64,000 bases of DNA from Puffinus mauretanicus. Its lineage: Eukaryota; Chordata; Aves; Procellariiformes; Procellariidae. The notes below the pieces were generated by a model. The model made no database searches. It was not told the DNA's origin and saw only the letters and a program-made list of their open reading frames with translations. Each line of letters starts with the position of its first letter. The stretch's first letter is position 1. Below, in pieces: positions 13,491-27,309 of this stretch. A program made the translations under genes and the position numbers. The DNA lies in contig JAJKFH010003229.1 in assembly GCA_023333565.1 (NCBI GenBank), positions 1,090,001 to 1,154,000 on the forward strand, read 5' to 3'.

Positions 13491-14286
13491 AGATGCACTT
13501 GCTACTTACCAATTTATTTTGTAATGGCAATGGTCATCCAAGTGCTTGATGGTCAGAGCACTTGTGCAGGAGAACCACGTTCAGTTGCTCTTTGAAGATT
13601 CCCATCAGCCAGGAGAGCACATTCATCAGTGGTCAACAGGCTGTTTTGTACAGGGACGCATCCCACTCATCACATCTGAAGCTCTGCAGACCAGACTCGC
13701 ACTCCAGTTAAGTTGCCCTGGGAGGAAGAACACTGCAAAAATGACACTTACTCTTCTCCTCTCCTTGTGGTCCAAGAAAACTTTATTTCCTGTACGGAGG
13801 CACAACACCAATAAAAAGGATAGAAGGATATCGCTATGACTGCATTTCTAGGGAGGCATCTGAATTTTAATTCTTCCTAGGCAAGGAAAGGAACTGAAAT
13901 GTAGTTTTTCACATTCTGCATTTACACTCTATTCATCAGCCATGATCCTGCACCATCAGGCACACCTTGAAAGTCAAAGACTGAGCAAAAGTGCTCACTG
14001 ACTTGGGAGACAGAAAAAAGAGAAAGGGCTCTAGAGTTTCAAAAGAGAGTTTGATACACTAGCTTCATCTTGGACTGAAATCTTAAGTAAGTCACCTGTA
14101 GGGTGGGATTTATGAGCCATCCTATTTGTCTGTGTGTCTGGGGCAGGTGAGCTGCTGGAATTTTGTGGGTTCTTTGCTTAGTGTGCTAGTTAGGTTTTTG
14201 TTGTGAAGTGTTTCGCGCTTTTCTGAGTGTTGGAGAGATTCCCCCGGTGTCTCACTAAATGATTTTGAGTACTTTTAAGAACTCAA

Positions 14287-14298
14287 GCACCTAGGTGC
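14287..14298. repeat. 12-bp perfect palindrome
   Basis: GCACCTAGGTGC is its own reverse complement and is followed closely by the related words CCTAAGTCACTTG. It may be a remnant of an old repeat containing TAGGTGCCTAAGT-type words, but it is short enough to occur by chance. Confidence 0.5.
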
Positions 14299-17159
14299 CT
14301 AAGTCACTTGCTGGTAACAAGTAAAGGAAGCGTCACGGACCTAGCACAAGTGCCTCTAGAAGGTGACATTTTAGCGTCTGAAGGACTATGATAGTGATCA
14401 TATTTCTTAAACCCTTGTCACATGGGAATAGATATTTCCAGGAGCCTGAGAAGAATTACCTTATCCCGTTAAAAAAAAGGTGCCATGTTCGTTTCTCCAG
14501 ACTAAGTGGACTCCTCAATGCTTATTAAAACTTGCTGAACACTCTATATAGATATTCCAGACATGTCTCTGGTATTTTACTTTCTAAGGAGACATTACTT
14601 CCTTCATTTTGACTTCAGACAAACCATATCCTGAAGATAAAAACAACAGAAGGAAGCTTGTTTTGCAAGAGAAGCAGAACAGGTCAAAAATTACTTTTCA
14701 GTACAACTGAATCAATAAAATTGTCATATAATTGTCCAACTTAAAGCCTAGATGGTTTTGTTGTTTTCTAGTGCTTGCACTGCAGCCCAATAAAATGGAA
14801 GTGTTACGAGTAGCGGCAAAGAAATTATTCACAAGTCAAAAACTATGCAAAAGGAGAAAAGAAATTCCACAGTCAGTAAATATTTTGCTAAGACTATTTC
14901 TTCTCTTTTTGAGAAAGCAGAACTAACATCACTCCTTAAAAATTGTCTTGAAACCAATAAATTTCCAAGACAACTGAAAAAAAGTCCTTTTAGGATACTG
15001 TTGTTTCGGTTCCCTCACTCCAATTGTGCTATATATTATTGCATGGTTCAGTGGAAGGTCTCAGAGAACATAAAACCTCTGATTCAATATCCTTGTCTAA
15101 ACTATCTCTGTATGTATAAAATCAATAACTAAACCACAAAAGGTTCCAGAAATAAGCAAATAAACTAATTATAGTACTTCAGCTTTAATTAGCACTAAGT
15201 ATTTTCCAAACACCGCCACTATTTATCACTGTTGACCTAACAGTACCCCCTTTAAGTTCAGGAGTTTGCCTTGTGTAGATTATGCAGAATCAGAGCCAAG
15301 CACAAAGGCTTTCATTCATTCTGCTGGACATCTCCAGCTATAAGATACTGGGGTTTTTATGTCACACTAGTAAATCTTCATGCTTAGTGCACTGGGCCTT
15401 TGTCTCAAATTGCAGGATGATACTTAAGTTAGACAACATGTAATTGTAACTACTCTCAAAGGACAAAGTGGGCATTTTCAGGAACCTGAGGCAACTAACA
15501 TATCAGTGCAAGGGAGAATGTGTTATAAGGAAAATAACCAGCCATGGGAAAGCTAGGAGAGATGCATTTCTCCCATATTCTGTGTTGGTTTTACTATATA
15601 TATGAGAACAAACGCCAGTGAGGGAACAAGAGGCAAAGATAAATTGTGCCATAGTAGCTTGATTTTCCACCCTCCTGCACCTTGATGTGTACAGATGGAG
15701 TTATTGGGTGCACAGGATGACGTGATTGATTCCACAATGCCCTCAGGCCAAGGAGGCAAAAGCACAAGGATGTGAAGTTGGAGGAAGATGGGAAGAGGCT
15801 TTAGTGAATAGCTGCATACAGGCATCTTATTTAATTCCTCAGATTACAACAGTGTGACAGCATTACCTAACCAGTTATTGCTGTGCAACTTGGACCCAAA
15901 ATACATCCAGATAAGAATTTTCCATGTATGTAATAGTTTAATCCCATTTTGTACGACTCCAAATAGAATATTAAAGTGGGAAACAGGGGAGGTTCATATC
16001 CTTCACATTCCTGCAGGTATGTTAAAAATAAATGGAGGAATCCAAATTCAGCAGTTACCTCTGCAAATAGAGCCCTGTGTCAATGATACAGAGCCCAGAA
16101 GAACTGTCTTTATTCGTCTGAGCTCTTGTGTTGAGCTACTGAATGCCTACAGCAGGGAAGCGCTTGCCTGGAGACACCGCATGTGCATAGATGTAATGCT
16201 ATGTGTAGACCAGGTCACAGAAACACATGATTAGAGGTTGCCATTTTAGGACTTGGCAAAACATTTTCATAAGCCTAGTACTTAGACCTGCTGTCAGAGG
16301 TTCCACCAAAAAGGAAAATTCGATCTAAGAAATGGTGTTTTGTAAATGATTGGTATCCGCAAACATTTATGGAAAATATGGCAAGATTTTGAAATGCTCT
16401 GCTATCTCTCCTGCTAGATTTGTTATGAATCCAAGCTTCTTAGATCAACAGCTAAAGATCCCAGGCCCTAAGCAGCCCAACCCAGGATATTTCAGTATCT
16501 ACAGCTTTGCTCCATCATAATCCTAACATCCCAGCAGCACTGGGATCTCCAATCTGAGCCAGGGTTTCAGAGCTTCCCACCTCCTTCCCCTGCAGGTGGA
16601 AGCAAGGCGATCTTTAAAGCCATAGACATATTTCTTACTTTTCCCCAGAAAAATCAGAAGATGATGATTTTCAAATCCAAAACTCTCTTCAATTCTTTGC
16701 TTGCAGAGCAGATACCAGACACTGTGCTGTCCTGAAGCACAATGTAAGCATTTTCAGCATGTCAGAATTTCCCCAGCACAAAACTGCTGAATTTTTAGTT
16801 GCTCTCCTGGAAAACCACTTTCAAATCAGATGCATTTTTCAGTTGAAAGAAGCACATGTTTTTGTAAATACACAGCTTTCTTGTTCAGTTGGGGTAGTAG
16901 AAGACAGTTTATGTGCAGATACTCTGTGTCAAAACCAACAGCATACTTTTTCTGTATACAGTTTTAAAAGAATTAATCCGAAGCTTTTCTATTAACATTA
17001 ATGAACACTATCCACTTAAATACCCTGTAAAGAGAAGAGAGAATGGACACTATCAGGCATGAATAGCCAGCAAGTCTTACAAATTGCAGAAGTCCTGAGG
17101 GAAATTCATGTTCTAAATGAGTCAGTGTGTGATTGAAAGTGACACATCAGGGAAGCATA

Positions 17160-17345
17160 TTCCATTCCATTTAAATTATTGTCTTTCTTTAGGCTCTTAT
17201 GTTGTTTATGATGGATTATATTTTGTTTGCTAGAGATTCTGTTGTTTCATTGTTAGCAAGCGTGCATCTGCTGCTTCAGCACTCCAAGGTACCAGCTTCA
17301 ATTAGCATAATATTCTCATTAAATAATTAAGATGTTTATAATGTC
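17160..17345. promoter_or_regulatory. Candidate homeodomain-site-rich element
   Basis: The segment contains ATTTAAATTATTG, then CAATTAGCATAATATTC and CATTAAATAATTAAG within a short distance. The core words match generic homeodomain (ATTA/TAAT) and POU-like motifs. Unlike the simple AT-rich tracts elsewhere, it is not low-complexity. The motifs are visible, but calling it a conserved enhancer is inference. It could simply be AT-rich unique DNA. Confidence 0.2.
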
Positions 17346-18394
17346 TACCACGTAAATACAACAGGGGAAGAGGATAATATAGGTCAGTTTGAGTATCTCA
17401 GTTAAATCAAAGGTATGGCCTTTTAGAAGGCAAACAATGCTTTTATTAACACAAATATTACACACATCAAAGTCCCGTGTGTCTTTGGTTATGGCAGGGG
17501 CTAGGTACCAGGGTAGAATAGGATGTATCTGTTCTGCCAGATTTGGTACCAAACATTTGCTATTTTGGCAAATTTGTCTGTGACCTTGGAAGACCTAGAC
17601 AGATTATGATGTTAATTCTTTCCTTTTTACGGTTGCTACCTGCAACTAATTGTAATAAGGGATACATTTAACATTATATTTTAGAGTAAGTTATGTTTTG
17701 CTAATCTTCAGGTTTTATTTCTCATTACAGGATACTAGGTACTTTTAAGATGCTGTATACAGCAGTCCTGTAAAAATAAAGGTTCTTTAGGAAGAACACT
17801 GGGGTTTCAAGCAAGAAGCAGATAACTGATATTTCTAAGCAACTAATTCAGTCAAAATCCACAGGAGCTTGGAAATGAGCATCTAAAATAAGAGTGGCAT
17901 ATGAGACTCTTGAAGTAACATTTTATTTATAATGTCATTGCCTTGTTCCCCTGTGAGCAGAAATAAAAAAAAAAAAGCAGTGGCACATTTTGAAAGATTT
18001 TATTATATTGCATTAGCAACTATCCTTTTCATTTAGCATTTTTCGTTTAAATTGTTAATATTGATTTTTTTATACACAATCTAGTACAACAGTCATTTGT
18101 GGAAGACTTTGTTCATAATTGCAATGACTTCTGTATTATACTAGAGAAGATGAATATTGATGTCACTACATCGAGAATTTATAATGTAATAAAACACTGT
18201 GCCATACAGCTCAGAACTGTCATTGTTTGCCAGCCTAACTCAGTTTGAACAATGCCTGTTAGAATAGTTAGAGGATCTTCTTACTAGTGAATGGTATTTT
18301 TGCTGGGGCAAAATCAGTCTACAAGCACATGTGTTTTTCTCTTACGTCACTCTGAACAGCGACATGAACAATTCTCTGCAGAATTAATTTTAGC

Positions 18395-18412
18395 TCTACA
18401 GCATGCTGTAGA
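18395..18412. repeat. 18-bp perfect palindrome
   Basis: TCTACAGCATGCTGTAGA is exactly self-complementary with no spacer. The related word CGCTGTAGT follows a few bases later, at about 18422-18430. It has dyad symmetry like a dimer-binding site. About one palindrome of this length is not surprising in 64 kb. Confidence 0.6.
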
Positions 18413-20190
18413 CTAATACACGCTGTAGTAAATAGGGAAGTATGTGGAAACAGCCATTAAGCAACATGATTCTGGGATGCTCTTTGCACTTTCTGAGGGA
18501 CACAAGTGTTCTCCTCTTTAATTACAATATTTAAGTTTGATAGAGACAAGAGAATAGAAGTGAATTTTAAGAGAAGAACATTACTGTCCTTATAGAGCAG
18601 CAAGTTAGTAATAGGTTGATAAAGAGGTAATTAAGCAAAGCCAGATCACATTCAGAACTAGATGAATATTAACTTGTATGGAAATCCAGTTCAAGTTGGA
18701 TATATCATGAAACCACGATACTAATGACAAAGGTAAGCAGCAAACAGTAACTAAATGCTGCGATGTTATGAAGGGTCATCATTCAGCTATTTCAAGTCAT
18801 TAAAAAAAAGAATCAACAGGTGTACAGGCAGTTTTGCAGCTTCTTTATAAAATTATGTGAACCACCATTTGTGGATGGTGAAGAATGATGTGGATATTAA
18901 TCAGCTGTTCTTCAGTAAAACCATGGACAGAAAGGGAGGCATGCTCTAAAAGGATTTAGGGCAAAGCAGCATTTTCACAGAAAATGGAGAACTGGACATG
19001 AGAGGCACAATGAAAAAACTCTATAATCAGGAGGCATAGGCCAGAGAATGAGATGAGCATGTAAAGAAAGAGTCACAAGGAAGAGGGAGGACCCTACAAT
19101 TTTCTCCTTCAGTCCAATCTCACGCAGGAAACAGAAAAAGAGGTGTTTTGGATTTACTTACTAAAAAAAAAATGGAGCTCCCAAACTATAAATATGGGTC
19201 ACCTTTTGAAGGAACCCCAGCATTTTTCATCTTCCAGCTTGAAAATGCTGGTTCCTCTCCTACTTTTACTTTCTTTTCAGGCCTTGGATAATTGGAGTCC
19301 AAGATTTTTAATATCAGATTTTTTTTTTCCATGATTCAGGGTGACTGTAGCAGAAAACCTCAGATTACACACACCTTGAACAGTGGAGTTTGTTCAGTGG
19401 AGAGGTAAAACAGTTGTTTCAGAAAAAAAGTCTAGTAATCACGAAGCTGCCTTCTTAAATATGGGATCTTCTTCCTCAGACCAGAGAAAATCATTCCACT
19501 AGTTTGAGTTCAGCAATGTTCAGTCCCAGACTAACAGCAGGTTTATGGTCTTGTAACAGTTTCCAAATTTGTAATCACTGGAAAACACAAAAATTATGAT
19601 GTTCAAGCTCTTCTTGCCCTAGGACATGCCAAATTATTAGGTCTTTCTGGTACTATGTACAAGAGTAGGTAAATTAAGTGATTATTAACAATTCCTACTG
19701 CACTTCAGGTTTCCATCTCTCAATTTATTATTGTTGAACTCAAGGGCTGCATCAGCTCTGTCCTGCTACAGACGCGCTGAGGATGCTCTCACAGTCACAT
19801 TTTTGACTGCCCGTACCATCTCTTTTCTAGGGTGCTGTATGAATTTCCATGGGACACTAGCCACTCCAAGAGGGAAGTGGCCTTATGGCTTTCTCGAGAG
19901 TGTCCACCACGTACATGCTGTCTGAATGACTGCTCTGAACTAAGGCTTAAAATTTGAAAAATATTTACATCAGAACATTACATTTCAAATTAATCACAAC
20001 ATCATTAATGGTACTACCAAGGGGGTTTAGGTTATGGAAGCTTTTAGGATTATGAATTTTCATTTTAATTTGATGCACAGGGTTTTGTGGGATGGATGGA
20101 GGTTATGAGAAAACCTTAACTGGTCAAGAAATTAATACTTTGGTCCAGCTGTACTCTTAAGTAATGCAGTCAAAGCATTTCCCTGCTGAA

Positions 20191-20219
20191 AAATGTATGG
20201 TATGCAGTACCATACATTT
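20191..20219. repeat. Perfect hairpin, 12-bp stem and 5-nt loop
   Basis: AAATGTATGGTA (20191-20202) is followed by the loop TGCAG and by the exact reverse complement TACCATACATTT (20208-20219). The arms are shorter than in a typical miRNA precursor and no U-run terminator context applies in a vertebrate genome. It could be a cruciform-forming site, a dyad protein site, or chance. Confidence 0.75.
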
Positions 20220-23200
20220 CCATACTGAATCTGAGTGAGCAAACCTAAATATTTCATTTTTCTTTTAAATATACTTCATGGATCTTACACCATATGTCTT
20301 ATACTTTTCCTAATAAGGAAAATACAGGGTTTAATATTAATTGTAAGATTTTGTCCCTCAGTAATATGCTCTACCTGAAAAATGTACGTCGATACATGTA
20401 ATGATTTATGTCAACAACTCTTACTAGATCATTACTTTGCATCATTATCATGATTGAGTCCAACTCATCATTGAAACCTAATTTCTATTTTTTTTCAATG
20501 AAAGTTAAAGGGCAAAATGGTTTCTTATCAGTTACCCTAATATTTATTGCTAACAATACAGACTGGAAAATTATGCAAATAATGAAAGGGGTATTTTCAT
20601 GAATACCTAGAAAAAGCATTTTTACTGAAAAGTCATAGGTTTGCTTAATGGAAAACTGAGACATAAAGCAGCTTCTTGCAAACTTATTCTTCTCATGAAC
20701 ACTTTGCATTTGTTTCATGAAAAACATTTTCCAAGTTAGGTAGCAAAGGTAAAATAAATGAGTTAGCGTCTAATACTCAGTTGCAACCGCAAAGATATTT
20801 TGTATAGGTCTCATTTCATCTACCTAATAAACAGGCGCTGATTTTTTTTTTTTTAAGGTCAGGCACAAATAAAATTGTATATTCTGTTACTCATCAGTAC
20901 TCTTTTATAACATGAACAAATTCTTATGTGCAACTAACAAACCATCTTTTTTCTTTGGAAAAATAAAATATATTTTAGAGATTATTTCAAAAATTAAATA
21001 CTGTTATTACTGTTAACTACTGTTACTGCCTACTGTTACCTGAAATAGTTTGTCTTTTCAATATAAATAATGCTTATTCAGGGCTAAGTGTGGTGGCATT
21101 TTGGCTGTTTCATAGCTAAGCAGTTGTAAATCTGCATCTGCCAGCCTCTTTGTCCAGGGTAAAACACTGGGGATCCTCAGTCCAGAGGATGTGCAGGCGA
21201 GACTGGCAGGGTGCAGTCCTTTCAGACTTCATACGGAAAGAAGAACTTTCAGGAGAAAGAGGGTGCTGTAGGAAGGCTGTCACTAGGTGTGGCAGATTAC
21301 AGGTGGGTCTACTTTTTTCTAGAAATTTCCTCCATAGCAAGACACCACAGTTGGCATTGCCTTTTTCAAGTTCCATAAAATGGCTGAATTTTGTCTCACT
21401 GGATATCTTAGTATTTTCACAAACATTTTCATCTGGTTTCCTAAGCAAAGACGATAGAAAGAAATCTTGTATTTAGCATAGACTCCCATGAGTCTAGACA
21501 CAAGTCTCAATACGGATTAAGGATGTGCTGAGAGGAGCTGTTATTCTGTAGCTCAGTATTTACTTTTCCACCTTCTGTCAAATGTCAGGAAAAGACTGTA
21601 ATCTTTCAAAAAACTAAACTCAAAGAAATTATTTTAAATTCGTCACACACAAAAAAAGATACATTGCAATTCTGAAGTCTTATCAAAGCATGACATGATA
21701 AAGCATGCATAAGGGAGGACCTACAGAATAATGCTTTGTACATTATCCTGTTCAATGATGGAAATAATTCCATTCTACAGTTAATGCTATACAGTTTTTG
21801 CATGCATTTTGGGATTATAACTACACTGCAGGCAGTAAAAGAATATGTTATCTCTTTCTTCCTCCAAATGCTTAGTAAAATAACAAATGTTCACAGATAT
21901 TCTTGTTTCTAATTGGATTCCTTCTAAGCCACCTACACAGAAGAACACAATTGCTGATGCCTGCAGCAGCCACATTGTGCTGTGTTGTATAAATAGCTCT
22001 GGGAATTCAATAAAGAGCCAAATTGTACAACAGGTTTCACGAACAGGAGCCTTCAGGTGAAAAGGTCCCCAATTTCCAAATTGTTTTTGCTTTTGAAACA
22101 CTAGGAGAGGATCAGGGATTGAGATGGGGAAAGAAAGGAGGAGATCAATTTTTGCTTTTTCCTTTGCAGTTATCTATGTATTGTCTCTAAAATGTTTTAA
22201 ATAAATGTAACAATACAAATTGTAAATGATTATATGCAATACTTACAGTAAATAATATGTAATTATAACAGACAGCGGGTATAAAATGGACTGGAATGAA
22301 ACACAAAATATATTGCTGCAGTAAAGAAAACCTCCAGTACCATACAGAGAAAAAGCTCTGAAATCAAAAATCCTTTGATAGCATGATGTTGTTTGAACAG
22401 CTAAAATGTATTATGATTCCACTGGGTAGGTGTGTACTTTAGCATCCTACATTGTATTAAAAAAGATAAAAATTCGGGAAGCAACTGCCATCAAGAGAAA
22501 ACCTTCAAATAGACTTTCTCTGCTGGTAAAATTACCACTTACATTTCCCACTTTACAAAGAAATACAAAGCTGTGGATTTGTATTAGAATAGATTTTATT
22601 CATGCCAACAGATAACTAGATAGCTACATAAATAAATATTAGTAGACAAACACACAAATATTCTGTGTACATGCACATGTATCTTAGACGCAAGAAAGCT
22701 CCAAAAAAGGCTACAGTGTGAGGCATCTAAAAGTTTATAAATGTCAAAATTAAGATTTTCTCTCAAATTGGCATCCTTCAGTGTTTGCCATGGCAAGTTG
22801 TGCTATCTGGAGGTGTATGCTGGTTATCCTAGCACTTTAAAACCTCTGAGATCCCTACTTGATACAGATTCCTCAGATGCTTCATGTTAAAGTAATCACC
22901 TGATTTGCAATCTGGAAGGACTAGTCTGAGCTAGTTCATAGCTTCTCAGAAATATAAACAAATTGAATTTTGCTAACCCTCCCAAAAAAGAAACAGGAAG
23001 CAGAGGGATGGAGAGGCAGACAAGTGGGTGAGGGGAGCAGGTGAAAAGACAAGGAAGGAGATATTTTAGATTCAAGATTTACAGATTCTTCAGTGTCATT
23101 CCTTGAGGAACATTTCTAGAAAGGAGCTACCTCCTCCCCAGCCAGCAGCAGAAACTACCACCCTATATAATCACTAAGTGGAAGTAGCTGTAGTCAGTCT

Positions 23201-23686
23201 TGCTTACCAAGTCTTCCTATACGTACATGGACCAGCATGTGTACTTCGAGATTTTCTCAGTTATGCATAATTTAATCAATCACAGGTTTATTTTTCCAAA
23301 CAAAAGGCAATGCCCTGATTTAAAAACAAGTCCCACAAGAGTTTTGCTTCCAAGCATGGAAGTACTGGTTCTTCTGAGTGAAACATTTAAGATCTTTTTA
23401 AAGGCCAAATGTACTTTCCCCTTATTTACATTCTGGGAAATGAGCTAACCATGTAGCTGTATCTCTTACAGAAATAAAAATTGACACCCAGCATGGGCAT
23501 TTTCACCAAGAACATTTTAAGATGTGAAATCTTCTAAGAAACTGAAAACAGGATCTTAAAATGAAAAGGGACAGGCGTTAGATGCAGACCCTGCCTACAC
23601 AGGCCATGCAGGGGGAATCACCCTGACTTTATCTTGCTGCTCAATGCCTGAGCAAAGCTTTTTCTCCAGACAGTACCGAGTAGGGG

Positions 23687-24199
23687 CTACGTAAGGAATA
23701 TCGGTGTCTCCAACATGCTGCACAGCACAGTAGTACTGCAGGGGAGATACACCAGGCTCCCACAGTCCATGTCTTCTGTGGTGCTACTACCTCGTATCAG
23801 CACTGAGGAGGAAGGAGAGGGCAAGGGTATTTCTTCCAGTACATTGGCTTCAATAGTGACTGCTGGGGTTATGCTGCCAATGTGCCTCTCACATTCACGA
23901 TCTGCAGTAAGGTTCCGTATTTGTGTATATAAAATTACTTGCACCCACTGAGAAGAAAAACCTCCTAAAAAATCTGTCCTGAACACTGCAATTGAGACTG
24001 GTATCCTTAGCATCCAAGGCAGATGGGCTTTGTTAGGCATAAGCAGTGAGGCCCCACAGACTTCTACGACGCTACTTGCAATGACACTTCCTACCTTGGC
24101 TCTATCAGTCCACCCTTGCAAAGGTCTCTTGTGCATTTTTAACTCTGCTTTATTAAGCAGTGTAATACATTCTTTCCTCCATGCCCCTTTAAAATTCAT
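23687..24199 (-). other. 170-codon open frame, unrecognised, probably chance
   Basis: This is the longest open frame outside the CR1 copies. The predicted product has no family motif that I recognise, no convincing signal peptide or membrane segment, and no repeat structure. The second half contains a Pro/Ser-rich patch (EEIPLPSPSSS). No neighbouring frame continues it and I saw no clear splice pair around it. It could be a fragment of a retroposed gene, an unannotated single exon or a random frame. I favour random, because the window has no other sign of coding selection here. Confidence 0.12.
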
Positions 24200-26509
24200 C
24201 TTCTTGCTAATCCTTCTAACACAAAAAACCCTGTCATATTCCTTTCTCTTTCACATGAGCATAGTTTCCCACCACTTCAGTTTTCATTCTTCTCTTCGCC
24301 ACCTAAGTAATCTTTTTGTGCAGTCTCTGATGACATACTGGACGCATGTGGTCCCCCCATGGGACCTCGGTCTCACAAGTGAACAGAGTAGAAAGACAGG
24401 GAGCATCCATAACCGCAGGGAAAGGTCTGCTCAGTCCATGGAGCCCAGGAGGGCTTGTGCATAAATTACTCTGTGGGATCTTGTATGTATCCACATACAT
24501 AGGAAAAATCTGTGAAGTAGTTGGAGTGGGGTTAGGCAAGAAGACTCACCAAATAATTAAACTGCCAAACACTTAGCAGAATTCTGTTAAGTGCTTGTAA
24601 TTTGATAATTCTCTAGGCTAATCATATGGTCAAATTTGAGCCCATTTCCTACTGACGGTAAAAATTGTTGATCCCAAGAGATCCTCTTCCAAGTTTCAAC
24701 CCTTCTTCAAAGCACAGAGGTGCTAGAGGTACTTCATAAATAGCTGTTTCATATTTTTAAGTGTGTGGGGTTTTTTTTAAACTCATTTTGCTTCACTGAA
24801 ACATTCCAAAATTGTTTACATGTGTCAAGTTACAGGCAACATTCTGTATCTGCACTACCTCTAGGTGAGACCCTGGTAGCACTGCACCTGGCATACATTC
24901 CTTCTGTAGCACAAAAATTATAGTACTCTCTCATTAACTTGGTTAAGGAGCTGTTTGCATTTTAAGTTTTTTTCAGAATTCCAATGTGAGGAATAGTTTG
25001 GGAGAGTTTTGCCAGTCCATTAGTACTTTTTAACATCATGAACTTGATCAAGGAAGAAAAAAATAATTTCCTAAACAGTTGAAAATATGATGGAGATACA
25101 ATTTATTTTCTAAATAAGGAAATTATTATGGTATTGGATGTTCTTCCACTAGTACAATAGTGGAACTATTCCACTTTAGCTTTTAATGTTGCTGTTGCAT
25201 TTACTCTGGATTCCGGCATACATATAAGAGACCTAAAACCTTTAAAGTGACTTACTGTTGAACTGAATTGGCTTTTAAAACCATCAAAACTATGTAAATT
25301 GCAATGCAATACAAGAAAAGTAGGAAGAATAGAACAGAAATGCTGTGAAAAGAAACTGGCATGTGGTGCTCATGCCATCTTGTGGCTCTTCTGCACAAAG
25401 TCATATGAACATTAACTCATTCATTTATATACTTAAACTAAGTTTCAGTATTAATTCTTCTAGTGTCTACCTGTGGCACAGGTCTGCCAATAAGAGTCGT
25501 ATACACGTGAACTGTTCAGACAAGGCCTAGCCATGTGTTGAAATAAAAACACTATGTACCAGGAAAAAATATCTGGAAAGAGAAAGATATTTTTAGTTTG
25601 TAGACATCTTTTATTCTCCTCTGGGCTCCAGCCATGCTTTCCCAGAGGAAAGAAAAACATGTTTTATTACATATATATAAACACAAGTGTAAGAAATATA
25701 TACATGTATCTATATATAAAATAAAACATATATGTACCTGCACACAAACACAGAGACCATTCAAAATGTATGCATTTAAATATCTGTGATTCTAAATTGG
25801 ACCTAAAGATGTCAGTAGATAAGGTACATGATCAGCCTTACTTATTTCAATTTCACTTCTTCCTAAGAGTATCATCATTACTTCCACCACAACTTCAGCT
25901 TCCAGGAGGTACCACATCAACTCAGACAATATCTGACCTGAATTTAAACCATTCAGCTCAATTCAACAAACCGTCATGTTTCCATTCAGATAGATTCAGT
26001 CTGAAATGAAATATTGAGCTTGTTTTCCCAATTGGAAAGCAAAACATTGCAGCAGAATTGGAACTTAGGCACTGAAAATTTCAATTTTGCAGACTCTGTT
26101 TTGTTCCGCTCATTGTGGCCAAATATGGTTTGCATTAGAGAGCCTTAATCAGATCTCATCTAGCCGATCAATCAGTATGAACAGAAACTGCTGGCTTTCT
26201 TCATTTCACCTTTGGAGCCCAACCACAAAAACTGGCAATGTTTCTCTGTCCTGAGAACTTCAAGTCTCACCACATAAGATTGAGGCTTACAGAGTTCATC
26301 TGCCACCGGTTCCGTAGTGCTAACACCCCCTCCCCAAAACAGAAAGAAATTAGAGAAAGCACAATGGGTGGTCAGGTTCTTGGGGCCCTGAGATGACTTC
26401 TTGAAAAGAGGCTATGATATGGGATTTTAACAGATTGTACTCTGCAAAGAAGGCACATGTAATTCCTACTGCAGAGGAGGAGTAAAGTGTTTACCATTCC
26501 ATTCTGGCC

Positions 26510-26534
26510 ATATCCTATGACATACATAGGATAT
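26510..26534. repeat. Perfect hairpin, 10-bp stem and 5-nt loop
   Basis: ATATCCTATG is followed by ACATA and then by the exact reverse complement CATAGGATAT. No surrounding repeat family is recognisable. A stem of this size is near the limit expected by chance in a window of this length. Confidence 0.7.
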
Positions 26535-27309
26535 TTAATTTTTATGTGGAGGGACTAACACATTAGAACACTGTCAACACCACTCATCTGTACCCTCTCT
26601 CTTCCTGATGCATGAGGAAAACTAGGTGCTGCAAACTATATTTGGAGAGAAAAGATTGAATTGGCATCTTCAGGAGAATATAATTGTTAATACCATCCAA
26701 GAATTTTTACCATAATAAAGAAATTCCAGCTGTTCACTGAGGGAAAGTTGCTGCTGGTTCACTGAAAATTATTGGGTGCCAACTGGCACAAATAGCAGTT
26801 GTGGTGATTTCTCATACGCATCTGGGATGAACGGTTAAGATGGAAACTGAGTAACCCATTTAACTCCTTGACTGCACAGGAGTGCTTTACCGTCAGTCAA
26901 AGCAGTCCCAGCACTGGGACTGTACTGACTTACATGTTTGGAAAATATGGACCAAAGAATCCCATTCCACCATCAGTGTCACAGAGCAGCTGCCTGGGAC
27001 TGGAAGACTTTACTGACTTTTTAGAAAGCACTGTAACCATGACTCGAAGGTGTGCTATCCCAGAAAAAAAGTGACTGTGACACATGGTATCAGTAGATTG
27101 CTTTGCACTAGGAAGTGTTCAGTGTGTGACTGCTCCTCATTTTGATCACCAAAAGCTTTATCATGGACAGAAAAGCATGTTCACCATATTGTAACTCTTA
27201 CTACCCACAGATGGTCATCACGGGATGTAAGTACGAGAATATTGATGAGTCTTAATTTAAAAGTTTGTCTTTTCCAGGAAAAGAGATTTTTTCAAAATTG
27301 TAGATTTAT

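Larger units (their letters stand above)
13491..27309. other. Long unique non-coding stretch
   Basis: No supported gene was found in about 13.8 kb. Most open frames are below 130 codons; the longest, at 23687-24199 on the minus strand, is discussed separately. Several exact palindromes and hairpins are listed on their own. Segments around 17.2-17.3 kb and 18.0-18.2 kb are AT-rich with ATTA/TAAT words and look like possible regulatory sequence, which cannot be tested without a genome alignment. Confidence 0.55.

Noticed and set aside
15854..16234. 126-codon plus-strand frame
   Set aside because: No family resemblance, no splice context and no neighbour. It is within the range expected by chance over 64 kb.
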